A DNA stretch of 64,000 nt from the NCBI GenBank assembly GCA_963730065.1, contig CAVSQL010000018.1, forward strand, positions 23,691 through 87,690. Reading direction: 5' to 3'. The translations under genes and the position numbers were made by a program. Numbering within the stretch: the first letter of the stretch is position 1; the number at the start of each line of letters is the position of its first letter. Shown in pieces: positions 8,068 to 17,707 of this stretch. The notes under the pieces were generated by a model. That model did no database searches. It saw only the letters and a program-made list of their open reading frames with translations, and had not been told where the DNA came from. Origin of the DNA: UBA9676 sp963730065 (GTDB lineage Bacteria > Actinomycetota > Actinomycetes > Streptosporangiales > Streptosporangiaceae).

Positions 8068-9566
8068 GCGGGTTCGCCGAACGGGGCCCGCGGGCGCGCG
8101 GGCATCATGAGCTTGCGCGCCGCCTCGGTCAGGCTGCCGGACAGCGACGGGTAGACCGCGAAGGTGTGCGCGATCTGGTCCACCGTCAGCAGTTGCTCCA
8201 CCGCGATCGAGATGGCCAGGATCAGCTCGCTGGCGCGGGGGGCCACCACCACGCCGCCGAGAATCCTCCCGCTGCGGGGGCTCGCGAACAGTTTCACAAA
8301 GCCGTCCTGGAAGCCCTGCATCTTCGCCCGCGCATTGGTCGCCAGCGCGAGCTTGACGATCTCGGCACCCACCTGGCCGGACTCGATCATGGCCTGGGTC
8401 ACGCCGACGGTGGCGATCTCCGGCTCGGTGAAGATCGTCGCGGCGACGTGGTCGAGCCGCAGCGGCTGGACCGCCTCCCCGAGCGCGTGCCACATGGCGA
8501 TGCGCCCCTGCATCGCCGCCACCGAGGCGAGCATCTGCACGCCGGTGCAGTCACCGGCGGCGTAGATGCCCGGGACGGAGGTCCGGGACACCTTGTCCAC
8601 CTCGACGAACCCGCGGCCGTCGAGCGCGACGCCGGCCTCGGCCAGGCCGACGCCGGCGGTGGCCGGCACCACCCCCACGGTCAGCAGGCAGTGCGTGCCG
8701 CGGACGGCCCGCCCGTCGGTGAGCGTGACCAGCACGCCGCCACCGTCGCGGCGGGCCGAGGCCGCGCGGGACCGGCCGAGCACGGTCATCCCGCGCCGCT
8801 TGAACACGTCCTCCACCACCACCGCGGCGTCGGCGTCCTCCTGCGGCAGTACCCGGTCGCGGGAGGAGACCAGGGTGACCTGCGAGCCCAGCGCCTGGTA
8901 CGCGCTCGCGAACTCGGCGCCGGTCACCCCGGAGCCCACCACGATCAGCTCGGGCGGCAGCTCGCCGAGGTCGTACAGCTGCCGCCAGGTCAGGATCCGC
9001 TCGCCATCCGGCTCGGCGCCGGGCATGACCCGCGGCAGCCCGCCGGTGGCGATCAGCACCACATCCGCACTGATCTCCTGGTCGCCGACGGCGACAGCGT
9101 GGGTCCCGGCCGGTGAGCCGGGTGCGCTGAGCCGCCCCCGCCCCCTGACGACCTTGACGCCCTCGGCCGCCATCCGGGCCCCGACGTCCGCCGACTGCGC
9201 CTGGGCCAGCGCCTTCACCCGCTGGTAGACCCGGGGGGCGTCGATCCAGTCCGGCCCGGTCTCCAGGGGGCCGACGTCGCCGCCCTGGCCGCCGGTCCCC
9301 GCGCCGCTGGCCGCCGCCTGGCCCGCCGGGCCGCCGGCCCCGGGGATCCGGATGCCGAGGCTGGGCGAGCCGTGCAGCAGCCCCATCGTCTCCGAGGTGG
9401 CGATGAGCGTCTTCGACGGCACGCAGTCGGTCAGCACACAGGCGCCGCCGAGCCCGTCGGAGTCCACCACGGTGACCGACGCCCCGAGCTGGGCGGCCAC
9501 CAGGGCCGCCTCGTACCCGCCCGGGCCGCCGCCGAGAATCACGATGCTCGCCTGCGGCTGCCTCAC
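8061..9566 (-). CDS. lpdA: LpdA-like NAD(P)H flavoprotein disulfide reductase / quinone reductase
   Basis: A 501-residue two-dinucleotide-binding-domain flavoprotein. The FAD motif VILGGGPGGYEAALVAAQLG is at residues 7-26, the Cys pair is in GGACVLTDCVPSK (C-x4-C), the NAD(P) motif is VVGSGVTGAEFASAY, and the second FAD motif is GIYAAGDCTG. The usual C-terminal HPT-x-SE active-site base is replaced by VYPSLSGSLTE, so the catalytic His is missing. This fits mycobacterial LpdA-type quinone reductases rather than dihydrolipoamide dehydrogenase. GTG 9566 puts the FAD motif at the normal position; an upstream start at 9650 would add 28 unconserved residues. Confidence 0.87.
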   Translation of the reverse strand: MRQPQASIVILGGGPGGYEAALVAAQLGASVTVVDSDGLGGACVLTDCVPSKTLIATSETMGLLHGSPSLGIRIPGAGGPAGQAAASGAGTGGQGGDVGPLETGPDWIDAPRVYQRVKALAQAQSADVGARMAAEGVKVVRGRGRLSAPGSPAGTHAVAVGDQEISADVVLIATGGLPRVMPGAEPDGERILTWRQLYDLGELPPELIVVGSGVTGAEFASAYQALGSQVTLVSSRDRVLPQEDADAAVVVEDVFKRRGMTVLGRSRAASARRDGGGVLVTLTDGRAVRGTHCLLTVGVVPATAGVGLAEAGVALDGRGFVEVDKVSRTSVPGIYAAGDCTGVQMLASVAAMQGRIAMWHALGEAVQPLRLDHVAATIFTEPEIATVGVTQAMIESGQVGAEIVKLALATNARAKMQGFQDGFVKLFASPRSGRILGGVVVAPRASELILAISIAVEQLLTVDQIAHTFAVYPSLSGSLTEAARKLMMPARPRAPFGEPAQ

Positions 9567-9652
9567 GTCTTCCCATTCTGGTGCATACCGCACCGGGTGA
9601 TCACCGCCGACCCGCCCCCCGAGAGGCGCCGGGGCTCGTACGCTTGTCATCC

Positions 9653-10102
9653 GTGACGTTGTACGCGGCGTATGGCAGCAACATGGACCCCGCGCAGATG
9701 GCGACCCGGTGCCCGCACTCCCCCCAGCGCGGCACCGGCTGGCTGGAGGGCTGGCGCCTCACGTTCGGCGGCGAGGACATCAGCTGGGAAGGCGCGCACG
9801 CCACGGTGGTGGAAGACGGTGCCGAACGGGTGTTCGTGGTGCTCTACGACGTCCCGGAGACCGACGAGCGGGCGCTGGACCGCTGGGACGGGGCGACGCT
9901 GGACTACTACCGCAAGCTGCGGGTGCGGGTGGCGACGCTCGACGGTGACGTGCCCGCCTGGCTCTACGTGCTCAACGCCTACGAAGGCGGGCTGCCCTCG
10001 GCCCGCAACCTGGGCCTGCTGGCCGACGCGGCGGAGAAGGCCGGCGCGCCAGCCGACTACATCGCCGACATCCGGGCCCGGCCCTGCGCCTCCATCGGCT
10101 GA
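9653..10102 (+). CDS. Gamma-glutamylcyclotransferase-fold protein
   Basis: A 149-residue protein of the GGCT/BtrG fold. The start TLYAAYGSNMDPAQMATRCP contains the YGSN substrate-binding loop. VFVVLYDVPETDERALDRWDG contains the catalytic Glu/Asp region of the family, followed by YYRKLRVRV. Such proteins cyclise gamma-glutamyl groups to 5-oxoproline or trim gamma-glutamylated metabolites. The natural substrate is not evident from neighbours. GTG 9653 was chosen because YGSN must lie within the first 10 residues. It is transcribed divergently from lpdA. Confidence 0.8.
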   Translation: MTLYAAYGSNMDPAQMATRCPHSPQRGTGWLEGWRLTFGGEDISWEGAHATVVEDGAERVFVVLYDVPETDERALDRWDGATLDYYRKLRVRVATLDGDVPAWLYVLNAYEGGLPSARNLGLLADAAEKAGAPADYIADIRARPCASIG

Positions 10103-10125
10103 CCGGGCGGCCCACGCCGAGCTCG

Positions 10126-10147
10126 GACTTCAAGTGCACTTGAAGTC
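10126..10147. promoter_or_regulatory. SoxR operator (sox box), perfect 22-bp palindrome
   Basis: Positions 10126-10147 form a perfect palindrome whose core is CTTCAAG-TGCA-CTTGAAG, close to the enterobacterial SoxR box (CCTCAAG-TTAA-CTTGAGG). It ends 27 bp before the soxR start codon, so it most likely lies within the soxR promoter and mediates autoregulation. It could also act on genes to the left. Confidence 0.85.
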
Positions 10148-10174
10148 AAATCGGCCGCCCGGTAGCCGCCGGCC

Positions 10175-10630
10175 ATGGCCAGCCGGTCACAGCTCACCAT
10201 CTCGCAGCTGTCCGCCCGCAGCGGCGCCGCGCCGTCGGCCCTCCGGTACTACGAGCAGCTCGGCCTCATCCAGGCCGAGCGGACGTCCGGCCAGCAGCGC
10301 CGCTACCCGACCCACATGCTGCGGCGCGTCGCCTTCATCCGGGCGGGACGCCAGCTCGGCCTGTCGCTGAGCGACATCGGGATGGCGCTCGCCCGGCTCC
10401 CGTCCGGCAAGGCGCCGACGAGGGCCGACTGGAGCCGCGCGGCCCGGACGTGGGAGAAGGGGATCGATGCCAAGATCGCTGAGCTCGAGCGCCTCAAGTC
10501 GACCCTGTCCAGCTGCATCGGCTGCGGCTGCCTGTCGCTTCGCCGGTGCGCCCTGTACAACCCGGATGACATGGCGGCGCAGCGGGGGCCCGGGGCGCGC
10601 TGGCTGCTTGGGGACGAACCGCCCGCCTGA
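10175..10630 (+). CDS. soxR: Redox-sensitive transcriptional regulator SoxR (MerR family)
   Basis: A 151-residue MerR-family regulator. The winged HTH starts LTISQLSARSGAAPSALRYY and the dimer helix follows. The [2Fe-2S] cluster ligands are in CIGCGCLSLRRC near residue 113. The cluster is oxidised by redox-cycling compounds, switching the promoter on. A perfect sox box lies just upstream. Neighbours of possible relevance are the flavoprotein quinone reductase at 8061 and the cyclotransferase-like gene. In streptomycetes SoxR responds to redox-active pigments rather than superoxide; that may apply here but is inference. Confidence 0.95.
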   Translation: MASRSQLTISQLSARSGAAPSALRYYEQLGLIQAERTSGQQRRYPTHMLRRVAFIRAGRQLGLSLSDIGMALARLPSGKAPTRADWSRAARTWEKGIDAKIAELERLKSTLSSCIGCGCLSLRRCALYNPDDMAAQRGPGARWLLGDEPPA

Positions 10631-10699
10631 CGGCCCTCCGGCCGCCGGCCCGCCCCCTCGGGCAGCCGCTCGCGATGGCGGGGGATCGGAGGAGATGCC

Positions 10700-11332
10700 C
10701 TAGGTGAGCGCGACCACGATGAGCGCCGCCAGCGGCACCGCCATCGCCGCGATGGATGCCCAGGCCCAGCGCGCCTGCGGCGGCCCGCCCGCGGCGCCTG
10801 CCTCGCGCTCCCGCTGGGCCCGCTCGTCCAGCTGCCGCGCGGCGGACTCGGCGGCAGTCGGCCGCGGGGGCGCCTGGGCCGGGTGGCGGCCATAGCCGCC
10901 CGGACGTGGCTGTGCCCGCCGGCCGGCCCGCAGCTGCGCCGCCCGGGCGGAACGCGGCGAGGACTGCACGGCCCAGCTATGGAGGATCGTGCCCTGGCTG
11001 GCACCGGGCGCTGCGGCGCAGTGCACCCGGAGCGCGTTGACCGCGTCCACCTTCGTCACCGCCCCCCACCGCACCAGGTGGTCACGCAGCGGGTTCTCCA
11101 CCGTGATGCCCGCGGCGTCGGCGACGACGCGCGGGCGCAGCGCGCACCCGTACATCACGCCGGTGACGGCGGCCACCAGCACCACTGCGACGGCGGCCAG
11201 GCGGCCGCTGCCCTGCACCGCCACGTCGGCCAGGAGGGCGATGGCGATCACGATCCAGGCCCACCACAAGATGACGGAGCCCGTGCTCCGGAACACCTCC
11301 CGGCTGCCGGCCTGATCCTGCTGCAACGACAC
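10700..11332 (-). CDS. Membrane protein with PH-like domain
   Basis: A 210-residue membrane protein. Two hydrophobic helices (residues about 19-38 and 43-65) precede a short beta-rich segment (RPRVVADAAGITVENPLRDHLVRWGAV) resembling bacterial PH domains. Then comes a long charged, Ala/Arg/Gln-rich linker and a final hydrophobic helix at about 188-208. Similar small PH-domain proteins are common and uncharacterised in actinobacteria. It is convergent with soxR and on the same strand as the two M20 genes upstream. GTG 11332 is the only sensible start. Confidence 0.65.
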   Translation of the reverse strand: MSLQQDQAGSREVFRSTGSVILWWAWIVIAIALLADVAVQGSGRLAAVAVVLVAAVTGVMYGCALRPRVVADAAGITVENPLRDHLVRWGAVTKVDAVNALRVHCAAAPGASQGTILHSWAVQSSPRSARAAQLRAGRRAQPRPGGYGRHPAQAPPRPTAAESAARQLDERAQREREAGAAGGPPQARWAWASIAAMAVPLAALIVVALT

Positions 11333-11350
11333 CGCCGGGCACTCCGCTCG

Positions 11351-12592
11351 TCAGGCACCGACCACGTCGGCCAGGCGCTCGGACGCGGCCGCTTCCCCGG
11401 CCCGGAGCGCCGCGAGCGCGCTGGCCGCCATCAGCCGCACTCCTACCCCGATTGCCCGCTCATCCACGTCGAACGTGGCCTGATGCAGGTCGAGCTGGCC
11501 GCCGGGTCCCGGGGTCCTGGTGCCAAGCCGGGCCAGGGTGCCCGGAATCGACTCCAGGTACCAGGCGAAGTCCTCGGCCCCCAGGCTCTGCGGGGCCGTC
11601 GACAGTGCCTCCGGCCCGAGCACCTGCGCGGCGGCCGCCTCGAGGATGGTGGTACTGACCGGCTCGTTGACGGCCGGCGGGACGCCGCGCGTGTAGTCGA
11701 TCTCGGCGATCACCCCGTAGGCGCTGGCGACAGAGGAAACCAGGTCCTCCAGCAGGCCAGGCGCCTTGTGCCAGACCTGCTCGTCCAGACAGCGCACGGT
11801 GCCGGCCGCGTAACCCTCCTCCGGGATCGCGTTCGGGGCGAGCCCGGCGGAGACCTCGCCCCAGACCAGGCTGAGACTGGAGCGGGGGTCCACCCGCCGC
11901 GACAGCGCGGCCGGCAGCTCGGTCACGATCTTGCCCAGCGCGTACACCAGGTCGGCGGTCAGATGCGGCCGCGCGGTATGCCCGCCCAGCCCGCTGACCC
12001 TCACCCTGATCTTGTCGCAGGCGCCCGTGATCGGGCCGGTCCGCGTCCCCACCTTCCCCACGTCGAGCGACGGATCGCAGTGCAGGGCGAAGATCCGCTC
12101 CACCGAGGCGATGCTGCCGGCGGCCATCACGTCCAGGGCCCCGCCGGGCACCTCCTCGGCGGGCTGGAAGATGAGCCTGACCCGTCCCGGCAGGCCCCCG
12201 GCCGCGGCCCGCTCGGCCAGGAACAGCCCGGTCCCGAGCAGCACCGTGGTGTGCACGTCGTGCCCGCAGGCGTGGCAGGCGTTCGGGACGGTGGACCGGT
12301 ACGGCACGTCCTTCTCGTCGGGCATGGGCAGCGCGTCCAGGTCGGCCCGCAGCGCCACCACCGGGCCGCTGGCCGGGCCGTCGCCGACGTCCACGACCAG
12401 CCCAGTGCCCTTGGGGAGCGTCAGCGGGCGCAGCCCGGCCGACACCAGCCGCTGCAGGACCTGGCCCGTCGTCCGGTACTCCCGGTAGCCCGTCTCCGGG
12501 TGGGCGTGCAGATCCCGGCGGAAAGCGATCAGTTCCGCTTCCCGGGCGGCCATGAACCCGGCGAGTTCCTCCCGCAGGTCAAGCTCCATCAT
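11351..12592 (-). CDS. M20 family amidohydrolase, paralogue A
   Basis: A 413-residue zinc-dependent amidohydrolase/carboxypeptidase of the M20D (HipO/AmhX) group. It has AFRRDLHAHPETGYREYRTT at the start, ALRADLDALPMPDE, the metal motif CHACGHDVHTTVLLG and the catalytic pair FQPAEEVPGG, with a dimerisation domain (SGLGGHTARPH) inserted. It probably hydrolyses N-acyl-amino acids or aminoacyl conjugates; the substrate is unknown. ATG 12592 has the ribosome site GAGGGAGG at good spacing. The gene follows its paralogue (12658-13917) after 65 bp, and the two share a nearly identical internal tract. Confidence 0.88.
   Translation of the reverse strand: MMELDLREELAGFMAAREAELIAFRRDLHAHPETGYREYRTTGQVLQRLVSAGLRPLTLPKGTGLVVDVGDGPASGPVVALRADLDALPMPDEKDVPYRSTVPNACHACGHDVHTTVLLGTGLFLAERAAAGGLPGRVRLIFQPAEEVPGGALDVMAAGSIASVERIFALHCDPSLDVGKVGTRTGPITGACDKIRVRVSGLGGHTARPHLTADLVYALGKIVTELPAALSRRVDPRSSLSLVWGEVSAGLAPNAIPEEGYAAGTVRCLDEQVWHKAPGLLEDLVSSVASAYGVIAEIDYTRGVPPAVNEPVSTTILEAAAAQVLGPEALSTAPQSLGAEDFAWYLESIPGTLARLGTRTPGPGGQLDLHQATFDVDERAIGVGVRLMAASALAALRAGEAAASERLADVVGA
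11877..12044. repeat. 168-bp tract nearly identical to 13208-13375
   Basis: Within paralogue A this 168-bp block matches paralogue B at a constant offset of 1331 bp with one difference (A at 11988, G at 13319). Flanking sequence is clearly more divergent. A second 59-bp identical block is at 12251-12309 / 13582-13640. Gene conversion between neighbours is the simplest reading. Confidence 0.85.
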
Positions 12593-12657
12593 GCGGTACC
12601 TCCCTCGACACTCCACGGCCAATCCCGGGACCTGCCTCGGGCGGCCGGCCCAGCCGC

Positions 12658-13917
12658 TCAGGCGGCACCGCGGGTGGACACAACCGCTTCCTCGGGAGCC
12701 GGCCGGCCGGATTCCGCCGGAGCCGGCCCGTCGGACAGCGCGATAAGGGCGGACGCTGCCAGCAACCGTACGCCGACACCGATCGCCCGCTCGTCGATGT
12801 CGAAGTTCGCCTGATGGATGTCGAGGTCGGTCGGCGTCTGCGGGCCCCGGATCCCCAGCCGCGCCAGCGCCCCGGGGATCGACTCCAGGTACCAGGCCAC
12901 ATCCTCGCCGCCCAGGCTCTGGGGCGCCTGCGCGACCGCGTCCGGCCCGATCGCCAGCTCGGCGGCCTCGCCGAGGATGCGCACGCTCTCGCCGTCGTTG
13001 ACGGCCGGCGGGACGCCGCGCACGTAGTCCAGTTCCGCGATCACCCCGTAGGCGCTGGCGACCGAGCTCACCAGCCCTTTCAGCAGGTCGGGCGCCTGGT
13101 GCCAGGCTTCCTCGTCCAGGCAGCGCACGGTCCCGGCGGCGAAGCCATCCTCCGGGATCGCGTTCGGGGCGAGCCCGGCGCTGATCCGGCCCCAGACCAG
13201 GCTGAGGCTGGAGCGGGGGTCCACCCGCCGCGACAGCGCGGCCGGCAGCTCGGTCACGATCTTGCCCAGCGCGTACACCAGGTCGGCGGTCAGATGCGGC
13301 CGCGCGGTATGCCCGCCCGGCCCGCTGACCCTCACCCTGATCTTGTCGCAGGCGCCCGTGATCGGGCCGGTCCGCAGCCCGATCTGGCCGACCTCGAACC
13401 GGGGATCGCAGTGCAGGGCGAAGATCCGGTCGACGCCCGTGATGGCGCCCTCGCCCATCGCCGCCAGCGCGCCCTCGACCACTTCCTCGGCCGGCTGGAA
13501 CAGCAGCCTCACCCGCCCGGGAAGCAGCCCCAGCTCCGCCCGTGCGGCCAGGAACAGCCCCGCACCGAGCAGCACCGTGGCGTGCACGTCGTGCCCGCAG
13601 GCGTGGCAGGCGTTCGGGACGGTGGACCGGTACGGCACGTTCTTCTCATCGGGAATGGGCAGCGCATCCAGGTCGGCCCGCAACGCCACCAGCGGGCCGT
13701 CACCCGTTCCGACATCGGCCCACATGCCCGTACCCGAGGACATGAGGCGGGGCCGCAGCCCGGCCGCCATCAGGCGCTGGGCGACCCTGGCGGTGGTGCG
13801 GCGCTCGGTATGGGCGATCTCCGGATGGGCGTGCAGGTCCCGCCGGAAATCGATCAGTTCCTGCGTGTGGCCGACGAGGAACTCGTCGAGGCATCCCACC
13901 AGGTCAGGCGCGGGCAT
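12658..13917 (-). CDS. M20 family amidohydrolase, paralogue B
   Basis: A 419-residue M20D amidohydrolase, the upstream paralogue of 11351-12592. The same landmarks are present: DFRRDLHAHPEIAHTERRTT, ALRADLDALPIPDE, CHACGHDVHATVLLG, FQPAEEVVEG and GPGGHTARPH. ATG 13917 lies 6 bp after GGGAGG; longer in-frame extensions upstream are Arg/Pro-rich and unconserved. The tandem pair probably forms an operon. A difference in substrate is suggested by divergence outside the shared tracts, but nothing nearby identifies it. Confidence 0.88.
   Translation of the reverse strand: MPAPDLVGCLDEFLVGHTQELIDFRRDLHAHPEIAHTERRTTARVAQRLMAAGLRPRLMSSGTGMWADVGTGDGPLVALRADLDALPIPDEKNVPYRSTVPNACHACGHDVHATVLLGAGLFLAARAELGLLPGRVRLLFQPAEEVVEGALAAMGEGAITGVDRIFALHCDPRFEVGQIGLRTGPITGACDKIRVRVSGPGGHTARPHLTADLVYALGKIVTELPAALSRRVDPRSSLSLVWGRISAGLAPNAIPEDGFAAGTVRCLDEEAWHQAPDLLKGLVSSVASAYGVIAELDYVRGVPPAVNDGESVRILGEAAELAIGPDAVAQAPQSLGGEDVAWYLESIPGALARLGIRGPQTPTDLDIHQANFDIDERAIGVGVRLLAASALIALSDGPAPAESGRPAPEEAVVSTRGAA
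13208..13375. repeat. Partner of the 168-bp near-identical tract
   Basis: Copy in paralogue B of the tract at 11877-12044, with one mismatch in 168 bp. Because third codon positions are also identical, selection on protein sequence alone does not explain it. Confidence 0.85.
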
Positions 13918-14444
13918 TCGCCGCCTCCCGCGGGCACGTGAATGGGGCCGCGGTGCATCCGGTGCTCCGGATGGTCCCGTCGCGGGCCAGCATGTCCATG
14001 CACTCCTCGAACTCAGTCCAGCTCGCCTGCGGGTGCGGTTGCCCGCGGCCCGCGGGTTTCCCCGTCGATGACCGCCCTGCTCGAAGCGAGCCCCGTGCCG
14101 TGCCACCCCGCATGCGGGGTGCGGCGCAGTTCAGCGCCTGGAAATGCGGCAGATACCCCAGCGGGGGCGCGACGACACACGAATCGGCGCTCCCTGTCCC
14201 GGGAGCTACCCGGGACGCCCGCGCGCCCTAACGTGGTTACTGCGGGCACGCCACGGTATCTGTCGACGAGTTTCGGCATTGCGCTGAATGGCCGCCATCT
14301 GTGCGTCCCGGTGGTGGCCGGGATGCGCTCTGGCGCAGGTCTGTATGGTATCGCGCGCGGCAGATGATCCGCTGGAGTTGCGCAATTGTCGCGGTGGGAC
14401 CAATCCTGGACACCACCCCCCTCATCATGCCCAACCGGCGCAGG
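13918..14444. other. 527-bp stretch without a convincing gene
   Basis: Between the M20 pair and the mutase gene I see no reading frame with recognisable domains or good codon bias. Candidates on both strands are short and Arg/Pro/Ser-rich. The part 14240-14420 is less GC-rich than its surroundings and may hold a promoter or a decayed gene. No terminator with a clear stem was found. Confidence 0.5.
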
Positions 14445-16034
<1,590 letters not shown>

Positions 16035-16312
16035 GAGCCAAGACTAGTTGGCCGCTAAACGGGTCCTCCTGGCCGGTAAGGCATGATGCCCAGACCCGTG
16101 ACCCGGCGCATGCGGTGATTATCGCCCGGCGGCCGGCACCGATGCCCCGGGACCGGGACACACCCCCCAGAGCCGGGACACACCGGCCGGGCTGCCGTTC
16201 GCGGGCTCCTGGGCGGCTGGCGTACGGTGGCCTCATCGAGCGCGCTGCTTACCCAGCACGCGTACGGCGGGTCGCCACCTGACTACTGGCTACCTATTGT
16301 TGACTACTTGCT
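16035..16312. promoter_or_regulatory. Divergent intergenic region with a 12-bp direct repeat
   Basis: This divergent region separates the mutase gene from the carboxypeptidase gene. It holds two copies of CCGGGACACACC at 16153-16164 and 16173-16184. They start 20 bp apart, about two helical turns, as for a regulator binding one face of DNA. No sure -10/-35 pair was recognised; a TTGACT at 16300 is too close to the start codon. Confidence 0.35.
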
Positions 16313-17707
16313 GTGATTGATCGTGGGAGCGGGAAGACGGCGGGCCGGGCCGGGCGGGCCGCCCCGCGGGTCCGCCACGGCCTTGCGTTGACGCCGCGGG
16401 ATCGACGGCCGTGGATTCCGGGACGGCCGCCGGTCAGGTCGGCGGCCGCTGTCTTGTGCATGGCCCTCGCCGCGGTCCCGCTGCTGACCGGCTCCGCGCA
16501 GGCCGCCATGCGGGCCAGCACCCTCCAGGCCGGGCCGGGCGGCTCCGGCACGACTCCGCCTGCCCGGCCGACGGTGAGCCCGGCCGCCAGCACGCCGGTG
16601 AGCCCGGCCGCCAGCACGCCGGTGGGCCCGGCCGACGGATCGCAGGCGCCGACGATTGGCGGCCCGCAACTGGCCGGGCGCGGAGTGATCGTCAACTATC
16701 CCGCCCATGGCGGGAAGCGCCTGCCCCGTGTGGCGGCCTCGGCCTACGTCGTCGCTGACGCGGGCACCGGCCAGGTGCTGGCGGCCAAGGACCCGCACGG
16801 CCTGTACCGGCCGGCCAGCACGCTGAAGGTGCTGACCGCCATCACCTTGATGCCGGCGCTCAACCCGAACGCGACCGTGATCGCCTCACGCCGCGCCGCC
16901 GCGGTCGAGCCGAGCAAGGTCGGGCTGATCGCCGGCCAGCCCTACCGGGTCTCTGACCTGTTCAAGGCGCTGCTGATGATCTCCGCCAACGACGCGGCCA
17001 TCGCCCTGGCCCAGGCGACCGGGTCCTACGCCAAGGGCATGGCGATGATCAACGCCGAGGCCCGCCACCTGCAGGCCGACGACACGGTGGCGGTCACCCC
17101 GAATGGCCTCGACGGCCGGGGCCAGCACGTGTCGGCGTACGACGAGGCGCTGTTCGCCCGCCAGGCGCTGGCCGTCCCCGAGTTCATGCAGGACGAGAGC
17201 CTGCGGATGTTCCGCTTCCCGCTCTGGCCGCACCGCACCCCCCATCACCGCCACCGCATGACCAATCTGTGGACCCAGAACGCCATGCTCTACACGTACC
17301 CGGGTGATCTGGGCGGCAAGATCGGCTGGACCACCCCGGCCGGGGCGACGTTCATCGGCTGGGCCCGGCGGGGGCACATCACCCTGGTGGTGACCATCCT
17401 CCACTGCGTCCCGCTGACCGAGCTGACCTACGCGGCGCGCCTGCTGAACTGGGGTTTCGCCATGGACGGGAAGGTCAGGCCGGTCGGGCACCTGGTCAGC
17501 CCGCTGCCCGTGGTGACCGCGCACCACCGGGCCGCCAGCCCGGCGCCCACCCCCCGCAGGCACCCGCTGGCCCAGCCGCTCGGACGCGGGCTGCCCGCCG
17601 TCCCGCTCGCCGTCGGCCTGGGCGCGCTGCTGCTCGCGGTGCTGGCCGGCTGGGCGATCGTGCGGGTCAGGCGTAGCGGCCGGGCAGGAAGCCCACCCGG
17701 TCGTTGA
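16313..17707 (+). CDS. D-alanyl-D-alanine carboxypeptidase (S11 family), membrane-anchored
   Basis: A 464-residue penicillin-binding protein-type carboxypeptidase trimming peptidoglycan stem peptides. A basic N-terminus and hydrophobic signal (residues about 42-65) lead to a Thr/Pro/Ala linker with a perfect 24-bp duplication (16573-16620). The catalytic domain has S169-T-L-K172, the SAN motif at 224-226, and K336-I-G-W-T-T in place of the usual KTG. A C-terminal hydrophobic helix followed by RVRRSGR is the membrane anchor. The GTG start is tentative; internal starts nearer the signal sequence are possible. Its 3' end overlaps trpS tail to tail by 41 bp. Confidence 0.85.
   Translation: MIDRGSGKTAGRAGRAAPRVRHGLALTPRDRRPWIPGRPPVRSAAAVLCMALAAVPLLTGSAQAAMRASTLQAGPGGSGTTPPARPTVSPAASTPVSPAASTPVGPADGSQAPTIGGPQLAGRGVIVNYPAHGGKRLPRVAASAYVVADAGTGQVLAAKDPHGLYRPASTLKVLTAITLMPALNPNATVIASRRAAAVEPSKVGLIAGQPYRVSDLFKALLMISANDAAIALAQATGSYAKGMAMINAEARHLQADDTVAVTPNGLDGRGQHVSAYDEALFARQALAVPEFMQDESLRMFRFPLWPHRTPHHRHRMTNLWTQNAMLYTYPGDLGGKIGWTTPAGATFIGWARRGHITLVVTILHCVPLTELTYAARLLNWGFAMDGKVRPVGHLVSPLPVVTAHHRAASPAPTPRRHPLAQPLGRGLPAVPLAVGLGALLLAVLAGWAIVRVRRSGRAGSPPGR

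Noticed and set aside
10690..10705. A possible second tip of the palindromic element (GATGCCCTAG)
   Set aside because: Only about 9 bp match the arm at 26830-26839 and no partner arm is present; judged coincidental.
13904..14113. A 69-codon minus-strand frame ending in the start of the M20 gene
   Set aside because: The central part (WTEFEECMDMLARDG) looks more protein-like than its surroundings. The rest is Arg/Pro-rich and I recognise no family. Left as unsupported.
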